From assembly GCA_034231615.1 (NCBI GenBank), contig CM067298.1, positions 66,173,591 through 66,237,590 of the forward strand: a stretch of DNA of 64,000 nucleotides, read 5' to 3'. The notes under the pieces were generated by a model. It ran no database searches. It saw only the letters and a list, made by a program, of their open reading frames with translations, and was not told the origin of the DNA. Positions 12,208 to 59,652 of this stretch are shown piece after piece. The translations under genes were made by a program, and so were the position numbers. The stretch comes from Meghimatium bilineatum (taxonomy: Eukaryota; Mollusca; Gastropoda; Stylommatophora; Philomycidae). Each line of letters opens with the position of its first letter. Positions within the stretch are counted from its first letter, which is position 1.

Positions 12208-12600
12208 AAATTAGCCTTTGGGCAGGCGCATCTGCCAGTTGCTATGTCCCAATTCCTCAGTATGGAATTACATGAAGTTATGCTCACATGACGATAGATT
12301 ACTCACTACATAAAGCTACAATTAGTCACAGCCTACAGGTCAAATTCCTTTAAACATTACGATTGATAGAGCAAGGAGTTAAGCTCATTTTGTTGATTCT
12401 GGAATTAATTCAGTTGAATTTCAACACAATATTTCATTTGAATGTTTATGGACTATGTTCCGATGATGATTATTTCTTGATAATTACAGTTGTTATCATA
12501 TAGAAAAGTATTAAAATGTTATTTTTGAAGAATATATCCAGACATTTCGTTGATTCAAATAGTACTAGTACATTGTATATAATTAGGATTGTGTCCAATC
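12208..12600. mobile_element. Degraded copy of piggyBac-type element C
   Basis: Aligns with the left half of element C: ttagcctttgggc at 12211 corresponds to the terminus, and ggaattacatgaagttatg followed by gtcacagcctacaggtcaaattcc matches 7838-7925. The TTAA has decayed to TTAG and the right end is lost. Confidence 0.6.
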
Positions 12601-12902
12601 GAAATTTCTTCGAGGTCAAATGTTGGATCGCGTGCCATCCATGTTAACATCAACTCTAAACAAGACAATAAAGAAAGTGCAAATAAGAAAGAACATGAAT
12701 AAGAAAGCATTGTTTCAAGACACTTGACCTAAAGTTTGATAAGTTTGCCTGCAGATTTTTCAATTGACTTAATCAGATCTCTCTGTTTATAACAGTAGGT
12801 AATTCTCCCTTATATTTTAGTCCTGGAAAAAGGAGAAATTTAATTCTGATCGACAACTCTAAACTTGAGTTTAGCTGCAGTGAAAGTTTATGGCACAACC
12901 AA

Positions 12903-13024
12903 ACATTCAAAAATTAATTTCAATTGTATATAGTTAAAATTACACATTCAAATATTAATTTCAATTGTATATAGTTAAAATTACACATTCAAACATTAAT
13001 TTCAATTGTATATAGTTAAAATAA
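12903..13024. repeat. 41-bp tandem repeat, three copies
   Basis: caattgtatatagttaaaat occurs at 12921, 12962 and 13003, each followed by ttacacattcaa, a period of 41 bp. Confidence 0.9.
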
Positions 13025-13059
13025 TCCCCCAAAATTACAAAAACTACCACTGGGGGAAG

Positions 13060-13345
13060 GCATTAACACCATCATCATCATCATGTGACATATTCCTTCC
13101 AGAACATTACCTTTCAACTGATTTCTTGAATCCGACTCTATCATGTGCCAATCTGCCTGCTTCCTCCAATGATAACTTCATACAGTCTTTGATGTCATCT
13201 GTCCATCTCTTCATGTCATCCATCAGGTCTACCTCTTCTACTTCCAGGAATTCTGCCCTCTAAGATGCGTCTTTCCATGCCATTGTGTCTTTCTATATGT
13301 CCGAAATACACGGTAACATCATCCTTGATAAATACTCGCTCTCCC
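13060..13345 (-). mobile_element. LINE-2 3' end fragment
   Basis: Minus-strand reading gives FGHIERHNGMERRILEGRI followed by PGSRRGRPDG and then a DDIK/LAHD-like tail, ending in a GAT repeat next to cacatgatgatgatg at 13086-13066. The same end is seen at 27302 and about 59500. Confidence 0.8.
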
Positions 13346-13536
13346 GCCCCCTTCTGATTAGGAGGCTTTTCAAAGCATTGCATACCACTAACAACCAGAG
13401 TCTTCTGGGAATGAAATACAGCTCTGTAATAATACACCTTTTTCTGTACAATACTGCACAAAAAGATACAAGAACTCTATTGCTCATAACTCTTAGGATT
13501 TGAAACAATTAAAAGATATTAGTATGTATTACTCAC

Positions 13537-49065
<35,529 letters not shown>

Positions 49066-49513
49066 GATAAGATTTATTTCCAATTCCTCCAGCGGACGTT
49101 GATGAATATTTCTTACATTCTCAAACAATAAAAGAAAAACAAACGTTCTGATTATACTGGATCTCTTGTCAGATACTGAAACAGGGTTGCCAGATGGTTG
49201 AAACTGTTTAAGATTACGTTTACATAACAAAATGACGATACATGGCCAAATTCCAAAATTTTGTATAAACTGCTAAAAACATAAACAAATTAGCTTAAAA
49301 ATTGGTGAAATGCAACTAAAAGCAACTTTATTCTGGCTTTATACTCAGTATTTGTTCAACCGAATTATCTTGTACAACATTTAAAAAATGTGTCTCTTAC
49401 CAATTGATGAGAATATTTAAAACGACTTGTTCTGTCACAGTCCATGTAGTATCAGATTTTAGCTCTACTATGTGAATGTGAACTTCTACTCGTCGTACTA
49501 AGTTGTGAATATG

Positions 49514-49545
49514 TTCTTGATAAAGGCCTTTTGATCGAAACGTCG
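49514..49545 (+). repeat. Dispersed motif ttgataaaggc...gaaacg
   Basis: cttgataaaggccttttgat followed by cgaaacgtcg. Related copies: 55333 (+), 62925-62955 (-), 54547-54578 (-), 39848-39885 (+), 20050-20082 (+). Class unknown; likely the conserved core of a repeat family. Confidence 0.6.
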
Positions 49546-49744
49546 AGGCGCGTGTGTGTGTTGTTATGTGTATTTCTGTGATTAGCAAAACTTTATTACT
49601 CTGTTCCAAGTTTCGAAGGTTGTGTTTTAGTTTTAGGGGGGGTCATTCACTTCTTCCCCATCGAGGCCAGCACCTTGAAGTGGAGTTGGAGCCTAGTTCA
49701 GACATCGGGGCTGGAAACTAAGATGGTCGGGCAGTCCCACTCGA

Positions 49745-50045
49745 ACAGGGTAAGGATAATAGAAGAGTCAGTGTACACTTGGATGGTCTCAAGAGCAAGA
49801 AAGTCCTACTGCGAAATGGAGTCCCCTGTCGACGAGATCTGTCGCCTACATTTTTCTTGGTTTACGTCAATGACCTAATTGCCGAACTACCACATGAGAT
49901 CAAAGTGACAATATATGCTGACGACCTGGTGATCTGGTGTACGGAAGAACATGCAACAGTGGCCACTAAACAAATACAAAGAGATATGCTGATTTAACCC
50001 TATGTTGCAAATAAATGGTGCGTCAGCATTAACACAGATAAGTGC
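49745..50045 (+). mobile_element. LINE-1 RT palm fragment
   Basis: Plus strand: LDGLKSKKVLLRNGVPCRRD, FFLVYVNDLIAELPHEIKV, TIYADDLVIWCTEEHATVAT, KQIQR, then NKWCVSINTDKCT. Nearly identical to 1220-1480, with an intact YADD box but a frameshift before it and a stop after KQIQRDMLI. Confidence 0.88.
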
Positions 50046-50204
50046 ACAAATGTAAAAAAAAATATAAAAAATATTGACACAATTTATGGAATACGCTTAT
50101 TTCCCTAATTGTAATCATGTCCTGTTTACAACCATGAAATCTTACATTTTCATTTTGTTTACTGTATTATGGCTCACTATCGGAACATTCGTTATCAATG
50201 TCCG

Positions 50205-50275
50205 GCTCTGTGAGGGCGTGGATAAGGACGCGTCGGAGGCGTTTAAGGTACCGGGTTCAAATCTCTCCACAGGCA
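50205..50275 (+). other. tRNA-like sequence (tRNA pseudogene or SINE head)
   Basis: An A-box-like ggcgtggataaggacgc (50215-50231) and a B-box-like ccgggttcaaatctctcc (50251-50268), bracketed by ctgtgag and ccacag that could pair as a stem. The anticodon arm is not convincing, so not called as a tRNA. Confidence 0.45.
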
Positions 50276-50289
50276 GTTGTGCATTCAAA

Positions 50290-50944
50290 CATGTCGGAAA
50301 GCAATAGAAAATTATTTAACATATTCATATTGCATAGAAAATCACAATATGCAAAAAAATAAGGGTTGATGAACATGATTCTGAGTAGGATATGCTACTT
50401 TTACATCGTGAGAAAGGGATAATAGAATACCTCTTTGAATAATGCATTCTTTATTTTTCATTTTCACAAGAATAGAATAGATAGCACAATCGTAGATGCG
50501 ACTTTGCAAGGTAGAAGTTCCAATAGACAATACTATTTTCCTAAGATGGGGGGAGGTGGATTTAAACCCTACCACCCAACATATTTCTACGGTCTTGATA
50601 TACATTGTTTATAATTCAATTAATATTGACAAAAGACTACTAATTTTATTTAGCTAAATTTAAACAAGAAAATATGTGAAAGTATATTTATTTTAGGAAT
50701 AGGTAAAAAAAACATAGACATGGTGTCACATAAAAAATGTCATGGCCGATGACTTTTAAAAATGGCCAAATTCGATAAATGTGATCATAAAATGGCCAAT
50801 ATGGCAACCCAGAACTGAAACCATATTGCGCTGTGCACGAAACTGAAACACGGTAAATGTAACATTTTCTCGGAATATCTAACGTCTTCGGGAAAATCCA
50901 CAATTACTTTATCAGTCACGTGATACAAACTGCATATGCAATCA
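50290..50944. other. Spacer upstream of the gene
   Basis: Nothing identified. Confidence 0.4.
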
Positions 50945-51303
50945 ATCAATCAAGTGCCATCTGTCTCTTCTGTTGTCAATAAGCTCAGTTGGTAAACTTC
51001 TACCGTCACACAATACTGGTCTATCTAGCAACATCCTTTTTTGTCGTTCCCTATCTCTTCTCCCCTTTATCTTTCCAGTGGTTATTAAGTGTTCAAGCTG
51101 TGTTCTTATCAGAACATGCCCTTTAGAAACCTTGACTGCCTTCCCCTAATGTTTGATATGATTGCTCTTTTTACGCTAGAATCAATGAGAGCATCTGTAT
51201 TAGTTTTATTAGCTGTCCATGCTATTTTTATCATTCTTCTCAGAAACCACATCTCTGTGGTCTCTAGTTTGTGTTGAATTTTTCTGTTTATAAGCATGTG
51301 CAA
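50945..51303 (-). mobile_element. LINE-2 C-terminal fragment
   Basis: Minus strand 51303-51109: INRKIQHKLETTEMWFLRRM, IKIAWTANKTNTDALIDSS, KRAIISNIRGRQSRFLKGMF, then GHLITTGKIKGRRDRERQK-like in a further frame to 50960. Typical of the region after the RT thumb. Confidence 0.82.
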
Positions 51304-51427
51304 TAACGAAAGTTAATTCATTTCATCCTTATACAGGGGGATTTTATAATGGGAAACATCCCATTATAACAACTTGGATCGGATCGATAAAATGTATGTA
51401 ATAACAGAATTCCGCTATATACAGTAT

Positions 51428-51708
51428 TCTTCTTATTTGTCTGCGTTCGTTCTCAAACTTCTGCAGATCAGCAGGATGTAGTCCGGAGAACGGACTGCGT
51501 TGTGTCATAGTTTACAGCATTGTTGTGATATCTGCGCCTTTCAGTCTGGCACATCCGAATTCAGCATGACTGTGGGTCACTGACCCTATATGAGATGGGA
51601 CAGCCAACACCATCCCATAACCTCCTTGGTCGCCTCGTACGACATGCATGAAAGGTAAACAGTGTTGATATTCTTTGCTCCCCTTTCGGGCCACGCCAAC
51701 ACACGGGC
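51428..51708 (-). mobile_element. SINE-A copy 2, full length, 14-bp TSD
   Basis: Flanked by gctatatacagtat (51414-51427 and 51709-51722). The minus strand reads as SINE-A: gcccgtgtgttggcgtggcc at the 5' end, aggcgaccaaggaggttatg, ctgtcccatctcatataggg, ctccggactacatcctgctg, gaagtttgagaacgaacgca, tail aataagaaga. Confidence 0.94.
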
Positions 51709-51722
51709 GCTATATACAGTAT

Positions 51723-52611
51723 AAACAATATAGAATAAATATAATTGAGAATTTTATTCAAAATGTTGTTATATAGGGAAATTTGTTATAAAAGGATGTG
51801 CTATTGAGGAATTTCACTGTAATTGACTATAGTCATATAGAACATAGGCCCTATAACATGCAAGATAGATTGATGACGACAGAGAAACTTGTAAGCACTA
51901 GATAGTCTCCCATCGTGGCATTGTGGTGCTCGGCCGTCGTAATCGACGATGACCAAAAACTCAACCATCGTGGCATGGTAAAGCGTCAATAAAGATTCTG
52001 CTTTGAGGTACTTGAAACAGTTTGAGATATCCTTGATGCACCAACAAAGCAAGAGACTGGATATTGGTTGTCCGAAGTTTTGTTTTTTTTTTTGTTTTTT
52101 TTTTTTTTGTTGGTATTCATGCTCGCATATTTGTTGTTGTTTTTGAAAATAGGAGACATCACAAATAAATATGAGCATGAACACCAAAACTTCACAATAT
52201 AAAACGAGCATGATACCATCAGTATGCTACCCCGATGTCAAACGTGCCGCCAACCGTCGTTGCGAAGATGACACTTGATGATTAGGGCCCCTATCACATA
52301 CGCCAGTCAATACGGGACCTGATGTTGATCGTTATTTAATGTTATAATATTTGTGCTTAGTTTACGAAACCGTTCTTATGGGTGCGGGGGATGTTTAAGT
52401 TACGGTACTTTACTTTTAACAAATAAAATTTGGCGAATTGCTTATTCTTATTTATCTGGAATACACTATTCTATTTTTAGTGCTACAACCCAGGGGGAAA
52501 AACCACAACGTTCTAAGAAATTTAACAATCAATAAAAGGTAATCGTGATCGAATAGATTATATGAGAAGTGTCAACTAAAACGTATACATAAATTTGTTT
52601 CGGATTTCTGT
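51723..52611. other. Spacer with T-rich tract
   Basis: A T/G run at 52079-52113 creates spurious Lys-rich frames on the minus strand. No gene seen. Confidence 0.4.
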
Positions 52612-52725
52612 AGCTAGGTTAATGAGTTTGCCTCTCTTTTAGAGAGGGATTGCCTTTTCAACCAGCGTACAAAGTCCAATTAGGTTATAGGACACACTAC
52701 CATAAAATCGGATTTGTCTTCATGT
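52612..52725 (+). repeat. Dispersed repeat R4, copy 1
   Basis: taatgagtttgcctctcttt, gagag, ccttttcaacc(a/t)gcg and gtccaattaggttatag are shared with 54140-54255, same orientation. Confidence 0.85.
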
Positions 52726-52744
52726 CATTGAAGGTAGTTTTAGC

Positions 52745-54030
52745 CATTTCTATTCTCCTTTTAACTTCTGCCATCATTTGTCACTATGTGTCCAAGATAT
52801 TGATAATGTTTTACTTGTAGTTTCTCTCCATGTATGTTTATGTTTGTTTAGCTCTTCTTCTTCTGTGTCTTTGCTGATTATCATAGTTTTTTTTTGTTTT
52901 TGTTTTTTTAATATTTATATCCAGTCCATATTCATTTCTTGATTTATTGACTTGATCCATTAATGGTCTTCATAGTTCATGTTCACTTACTGCTAAAAGA
53001 AGTGTCATCTGCATTTCTCAAGTTGTTTTTCCCCATTGATCTTGAGTCCTGACATTTCTTTTATATTTTTAAAGATATTCTTTGTGTAGATATTAAATAG
53101 ACTTGGTGATAAAATGCATCAGTCTTACTCCTCTTCTAATTTCTAAGTATGGTGAGTAGCTATTTTCATACCTTATTGATGCTGCCCTATACTTCTATAT
53201 AGACTATTTATCTATCAATTGTCTTATTCTAAGTATAGCTTCTCTAGTTCTTTTGTTTTTCCTAAAACCGAATTGTTCTTCACTGACCTCCGTGTCTATT
53301 TTCTTTTTAATTCTTTCATGTAGGACCTATTATCTTGAGGGGTATTTTAGTTAAATTAATCATTAGACTTATTGTTCTATATTATGTACAGTTCACAGCC
53401 CTGGGCTTCTTAGGTAGTGGTATGAATATTGATAATCTTAGGTCTTTAGGTATGTGGCCTGTTTCATATATGTCATTGCAAAGTTCTGTGATAATATCCA
53501 CACCAAATTAATTTAGCGTTTTTATGTTGTTGGAGCCTGCAGACTTTCCACATTTTAATGATTTTATTACATTTTCTACTTCTGTTTTCAGTATTGCTGG
53601 TCCAGCATTGTTGTGTATTGTTGCCTATGCTTTTTTGTTCCGTTGGTCGTCATACAGTTCTGTCACATTATCTGCCTATCTTGTAAGTACTTCTGTTTTA
53701 TCAAATATTATGTTTCCGTATTTATCTTTAATGCAGCCACCCCCATTTATAAGATTTTTCTTATTTGTGACTTTCCTTATCTACTTATGCATTAATTTTG
53801 TCTTCTGTTGTATTGACATCTCTATTTCACTGCATTTTGTTTCTAGCCATTGTTTTTTCTCTGTTCTGCACATGCTACGTATCTCATTGTCTATAATTGA
53901 ATGTATTTTGGGGTATTTTTTCTTTCTGACATTTTCTCTAATATTTCATCTGTCATCCATGTATGTTTGTTCTTGGTTTTTCTTATCAGTAAATTTTCAT
54001 TTGCAGAAAGGGGTAGAATAGAACTAATAT
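52745..54030 (-). mobile_element. LINE-2 fragment (linker to RT palm)
   Basis: Minus strand, several frames: the region antisense to 53524-54021 is the linker and RT start; 53400-53340 gives KPRAVNCT-like, 53290-53260 SEEQFGFRKNKRTREAIL-like, 53160-53110 SYSPYLEIRRGVRLMHF-like, then the palm to 52900 and YLGxxxxxSD-like thumb remnants to 52750. It mirrors the order at 11100-12150. Flanked by the two R4 copies. Confidence 0.8.
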
Positions 54031-54139
54031 TTTCATGTAGGCCCTAAGCTGTAACAAGGATACTTCGAGAGGAGATTGACATAACGAAGCAAACCTCTTC
54101 GCCCACAGAAATGTCACAATGAATATGGTAGTAGGTAGT

Positions 54140-54255
54140 AGGTGAGTTTAATGAGTTTGCCTCTCTTTTGGAGAGACGTGTCCCTTTCAACCTGCGGACA
54201 CAGTCCAATTAGGTTATAGCAGGCCACACTGCCATAAAATATTAGAGATAACAAA
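54140..54255 (+). repeat. Dispersed repeat R4, copy 2
   Basis: Second copy of R4, 1.5 kb from the first, with the LINE-2 fragment between them. Confidence 0.85.
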
Positions 54256-56059
54256 GACCCCATGTATCTATTAGTATATCATAATGAATATTCAGCACAA
54301 CAAAATATGTATGTTGATATTTCCAGAGTGACACCGATCACGCCCTTACGACCCCTGAAGGGTTATGGGTTTGATGATGATGAATGATGGAAAACTGTAG
54401 GCCTATAACAATATCAATAGTATTTATGCTTGCATAGAACACATGTTTTGTAGTGTTACTAGACGACAACTAACAGGCTATCGGTATCCGACTATGTGAT
54501 GCTAACGTGAAACTTTGCAAATCAAAGTACACATGACATAATCGACATTTCAACTAAAATGCCATTATCAAGATAACATATACATAAAAAACAACAAGCG
54601 TGAATGACACAACTCATGCCATTTTCCATGACCTTTCTCTAGTTGCCTATAAGCAGGACAAAAATCTTCAAGATATCTTGGTCCACAGTCACCTTAGGTA
54701 CTATGTTCCTAACCATTTTGACACCGTTCGTTGCATACGGTAGTTGCTATACATGTCTCTATGTAGTCTAGATGAGCTCTGTTTCATTTCCTAAGGCCAC
54801 TTTCAATATCAATGAGACTTTTACATGTGAATCCCATAATGTCATTTACGTTATCATATGTAAACGCTGTGGCAAGCAGTAGGCCCTAAGTGAAGCAGGC
54901 TTAAGATTGAGTGACGGCTTCTGTAGGCATCTTCATGTCATTAAACATGGTAAAGGTACACTTTAATGGTGATGATCATTTGGTGCCCTTGATATCCAGG
55001 TCATGACTCTTAGATCCTGTACCACCGATGATATATCTAGGTATGCCGTTGCAAATCAGGTTATTTTTCAATTCTGCACCCTCAAGCCTTTTGTACTCAA
55101 TTCCGAGCACTCATCTGTTTAGTATTTCGTTGGTGTGGTCCTCGTTTTATTCATGTAGTTCTATCAATTATCTGTTTGTCTCGTTCTCACATGTATTTGT
55201 GTTTTTGCATATTTCCTGTCTCCGTCACCTCTGATCCAGTTTTAATCCTTTTGGTCATTTCCATATTTTGCTAGATCATGTGAACGTCAGTTCTGTCATT
55301 CCTTCTGTCGTTTTTTTTTATGCATATGCATACCTTGATAAAGGCCTTTGGTAGAAACATCGATTATGTCCTATTATTTCTATAATTTCAAATTATTACC
55401 CTATAGTCCAATAAGTGATAGTTTGTTGGTCGTCTAGTAAAACTACAAAACCTGTGTTCTATGTAAGTACTATTAATAGGAAATTGAAAGAAACTAAGGA
55501 TAGCACATGGAATATGCGAAGTGGGCAGTGTTGCAATTGTGGTGCTTTTCACAGCACATTTCATGCAGTGTCAAGCCATCAGATGCCAACTTTTTTTAAT
55601 AGTGCGGACAGTTAAGTGCTTTTCTAAGCATATCTGGTGCCTTTCTTTATTTGTTTTTAGCTTGTTCATTTGTTACGAATACTCAAATGTCAAACTGTGA
55701 ATTACTAGATAAAGTAAACTTCCATTGTGTTTCACACTTTACCAGGCAATTTTAAGTCTTTTTAAAGAAAATTTGAACTATTACAATAATATTGTTCTTA
55801 CAATATGGTTAAACGATAGTATGTAAATGTTACTGCTATTGTCTGTTGGAACATAGCTTCTCTGATAATATCAATAGCACTTTCGTTCCATATTCTTTGT
55901 TGTGACTGAACCACCATTTAATTTACCACTTTGCTGTTTCATTGTGAGCAATAATTATTCTAAGCATTTAAGAGAACAGTGAATCAAAGATTCAATATTT
56001 TAAAAGTGGCTAATAAGAGTAGAAATAATCGACACCAAATGTCATTATACATACTGTCA
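54256..56059. other. Spacer, no gene identified
   Basis: Includes two copies of the aaaggc/gaaacg motif (about 54560 and 55333). Frames at 55028-55234 and 55415-55615 are not convincing. Confidence 0.4.
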
Positions 56060-56717
56060 ATATTCAATAAATTAAGTGCCATGCAGAGTGACATAAGCGA
56101 TCATGCTTCTCCACAACTATCTGTCTCTCTTGTGTTTTAATAAGTTCACTTGGTGACTTCATTTTTTAGCCAAAGTGGCAACACATCCAAAAATTGATCT
56201 CTGTCTTCCTTTTAAGTTTTATTTTTCTCATCACATGCCTTAAAAATCTTGATTGTCAACTTCTAATTTTTGCTATTATTTATCGTTTTACTCCAGCATC
56301 TCTCAGGACTTCTACATTAATTTTCTTGGTTGTCCATAGAATTTTCATCATTCTTCTTAATAACCACATCTCTGTTGTCTACAGCGTATCTTGGGTTTCA
56401 CATCCATAAAGAAGCATCAGCTCAATATAATATCTTAACACTCAAACTCACGTATGCATTGATATTACTTAGTGCATAGAATGTTTCTCATTTTTTGAAA
56501 TGTAAATTTCACCTGTGCTATCCTGTTCTTGATCTCAGTGGAGTACCAGCAATCTGATGTTAAAATGGTGCCAAGATACTTGAATTTACCCACTTGATAA
56601 AATTTTGCATCATTGATAATAATACTGCATTTTGGCGGTGTATATTTCTGTGAAACAACCATTACCTTTGTTTTCTTCTTGTTTAAATATTTAATAGCGG
56701 GGGGATAAACTATATTT
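56060..56717 (-). mobile_element. LINE-2 fragment (RT thumb and C-terminal region)
   Basis: Minus strand 56725-56465: KKKTKVMVVSQKYTPPKCSI, KFKYLGTILTSDCWYSTEIK, IAQVKFTFQKMRNILC. Then, toward 56100, LLYGCETQ, TTEMWLLRRMMKILWTTKK and KIRSQSRFLRHVMRK-like remnants. The 5' side is cut by the LINE-1 insertion at 56729. Confidence 0.85.
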
Positions 56718-56728
56718 AGGACCACTAA

Positions 56729-57114
56729 ATCAGAAAAAACAGATGATCAAGTCAATAAGAAAGCCACAAACACCAACACAAGATGACTATCATATTATGA
56801 ACAGACCAGAACAAGTTATAATTCTACGTCTCAGAACAGGACACAACCGACTCCGCAGTCACATGTATACAAAGTTCAAGATTGGCAAAACAGCCATGTG
56901 TACATGTGGACAGGCAGCACAGAGTGCCAAACATATACTTCAAGAGTGTTCTGAGCATGAAACGCTGAGGCAGACATATTGGCCAGAGGAAACAACACTG
57001 GAATCAAAACTCTATGGGACACTGTATGAACTACAAAAGACAGTGAGTTTTATTCAGGAGACAGACTTACAGATATAGACATGTTTCAAGTGAACGAAAG
57101 AAGAAGAAGAAGAA
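56729..57114 (+). mobile_element. LINE-1 3' end, 5'-truncated copy with 11-bp TSD
   Basis: Flanked by aggaccactaa (56718-56728 and 57115-57125). It carries the last 111 codons of LINE-1 (56743-57078: RLRTGHNRLRSHMYTKFKIG, CTCGQAAQSAKHILQECSEH, TYWPEETTLESKLYGTLYEL, then stop) plus the tail gtgaacgaaagaagaagaag. Intact at the point where the 2115-2900 copy has a premature stop. Confidence 0.95.
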
Positions 57115-57125
57115 AGGACCACTAA

Positions 57126-58196
57126 TACAACAAAGCATAATAAAACTGAGTAAACATTCTGTGAACAAATACATAAAATATTTTCACACTTATAAATAAT
57201 GTAAATGCAACAGAAGTAGGCATGCTTTGTTTGTAACTGTACATTGTTACCTATGCTCTGTAGATCATTTAAGTGAACCCTGTAACATAGCCTACACTTT
57301 GGTGATAGTAAAGCATGCAAGAACGTAAATCCTAGAAGACAGGCCTGTAGATTAGGGATATTAACTCTTAGTATATGTGAACTTAACTCACATTGTTATG
57401 CAATCTTTCTAAGCAGCAAAATTAAGAGTGCATTTGCATTTAGTTTTTGTACAATATTTTATTTATTTGTAAACCTACAATGATGTGCTATAGGCCCTAC
57501 ATCACAATGTTTAAAATTGAAAGACATTTTCAAAATATGCATCTATTGTCTTGTCGTAGGAGCAGAAATATATAGCAGGACTATATTAGATGAAAGTTTC
57601 TGATAAAACATAATAATCACAAAATTTCAACAATAAATTTCAAGGGGATGTAGAAGAAAGTTTGTGAACAAATAAAGAATTGGAACTATCTGTCATCGTG
57701 TAATGTGCATAAACTCAAGAGAAGATTTGCATAATGATGATGTTCTGATGACTAACTAAATAAGACATCGAATATCACAGGTCAAGGAATGTTTGAAAGT
57801 CATCAACAACAAACCACAACCCTTTACACCAGTGGTTCCAAAACTTGGTTACCCAGTAGATCCCTTGCCAATTTATTTGTTTTCAATAGACTCCTTAACT
57901 GTTTAATATTGTATTTATCTAAATATATCAACTTCAAATGTGTTTTTGACAGCTGACACCATGCTGCTCACGTTAATATGTCCACATTGAGTGAACAATT
58001 ATAAAAAAAGAAGAAAATGTACACTTTTTATTCATACCTTTATTGAGAAGACACACAATGCAAGTAAATATTTGTATTTGGAATGAAACAAATCAAAACC
58101 TAGTAAAATTCTTACACAAAATTAATACAATTAATGAGAGGGATGAACCTGATGCTCTGATAGCAATTGTTAAACATTTTCTTTTTTTTTAAATTG
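57126..58196. other. Spacer
   Basis: AT-rich, nothing identified. Confidence 0.4.
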
Positions 58197-58406
58197 TTAA
58201 TTTTCTGTTCCCCTAGATAGACCCATTTTTGTTAGTCTGTTCGTTGTTGTAGGTGCCTTACAAATCCTGATGCTTATTTCTTGATATATGAATAATTTAT
58301 TGTTGATGAATGATCCTAGATATATAAAGTGATCAACAGGCTCTATCTCATCATCATTGATGACAATTTGTGGCTGCTTGATGATAGTCTTTATCATAAT
58401 TTGCAC
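58197..58406 (-). mobile_element. LINE-2 RT fragment
   Basis: Minus strand: INDDEIEPVDHFIYLGSFIN, then ISIRICKAPTTTNRLTK, the conserved YLG block after the RT palm. A further MFFAD-like stretch lies near 58500. Confidence 0.75.
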
Positions 58407-58639
58407 ATTGTGTCTTCTTTTTGGTGAATATTAGTCCAAATGCATGGCAAGCATCAGAAAGGCAGTTAGTAAGTTTTACAGTTCGTCCTCTGTGTTGTAA
58501 TTGCAGTTTCATCTGCAAAGAACAACTCTTTTATTCTGATTTTTGGCTTTCAACCTTAGAGCATTGTAGAAGCCATCATCTGCACAAGAATGAATGAATA
58601 TACCACTCTCTTGGTTGAGAAAAGCATGTTTTAAGAAGA

Positions 58640-59500
58640 GAGCGAAGTATAGGCCTATTTAAAAAAAACATGGGGGAAAACTGGAGGGCTGCAGATACCA
58701 GAAATTATATATGCAGATGACAAAGTGCTATTAACAACAAGCAAACATGACTTACTAGACATAAATTAAGTCAACTCAAAAATTTAGCGAACAGCAAAAC
58801 TTGTTCTTAAATATGAAAAAGAAAAAGATAATGACAACTGACAAAACACAATTAAGACAAAAAAATTAATACAGAGATCTGCAACTTAGAAGAAGACATT
58901 TTAATTATTTAGGAACTAATATAAACAATGCTAGTGACTGCAAAGTTGAGATTAAGAGAAGAACAACAATGGAGCTGTAAAAATTAAAACAGCTAAAGAA
59001 ACTATGGCACAGTACTAACATAAGAACCAAGTTGTCTTTACTACGAACATGTGTATTTCCTGTGGCGACATATGGATGTAAAGCATGGACACTAAATAAA
59101 ACAGTGGTCAAGTTTTGAACTAAAGTGCTGTAGAATAGTTCAGAGAATACCATGGAAAGCAAGAGAAACAAACCAGGAGGTGTTAAGAACAATTAACATT
59201 CCTGAAAGCCATATTAACAATTATATATGACATATTCTGAACACCATATTAAGGAAAAAGCTGGTTTTTTGGGTCATATTAAGAGACACGATAGCATGGA
59301 GAGAGTGTTATTAGAGGGGATGATAGAAAGCAACAGGGGCAAAGGCCGCTCAAGACATAGTTGGACCAAAAAATTCAAGAAAGCCTGCGCTTGCCGCTAA
59401 AAGAGGCGAAACAGCTTGCTCAAGACAGCGGAGAATTCAAGAGATCCATATGGGAAGATTACATTCTGGAAAGAATGTCACCTGATGATGATGATGGGGC
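58640..59500 (+). mobile_element. LINE-2 fragment, RT palm to 3' end
   Basis: Plus strand in several frames: YMQMTKCY-like palm, MTTDKTQ, RHFNYLGTNINNASDCKVEI, RTCVFPVATYGCKAWTLNKT, LGHIKRHDSMERVLLEGMIE, and in 59361-59510 KIQESLRLPLKEAKQLAQDS, KRSIWEDYILERMSP, ending in gtcacctgatgatgatgatg. It confirms the GAT-repeat 3' end of the family. Confidence 0.86.
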
Positions 59501-59652
59501 AACAATGCAGCCTTTTTTAAAAATAACTTTTGATAACATAAAAATTCAAGTAGGAAGCATGAAAATAATTTTTACAGCTGGCTGAATTGAACCAGGTACA
59601 TTCTTTTGATAACACACTCATCTGAAGAAACACCATAAAAGTTGATAGTAGT

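Noticed and set aside
50205-50275. Functional tRNA gene
   Set aside because: A- and B-box-like words are present but the cloverleaf, especially the anticodon arm, does not fold convincingly by eye.
51801-52219. Minus-strand 136-codon frame with Lys-rich run
   Set aside because: The Lys run is a poly-T tract on the plus strand; the rest has no recognisable domain.
53524-54021. 165-codon hydrophobic plus-strand frame that looks like a membrane protein
   Set aside because: It is antisense to the Lys/Asn-rich LINE-2 linker and RT region; Phe/Leu/Ser richness is the mirror of A-rich LINE sequence.
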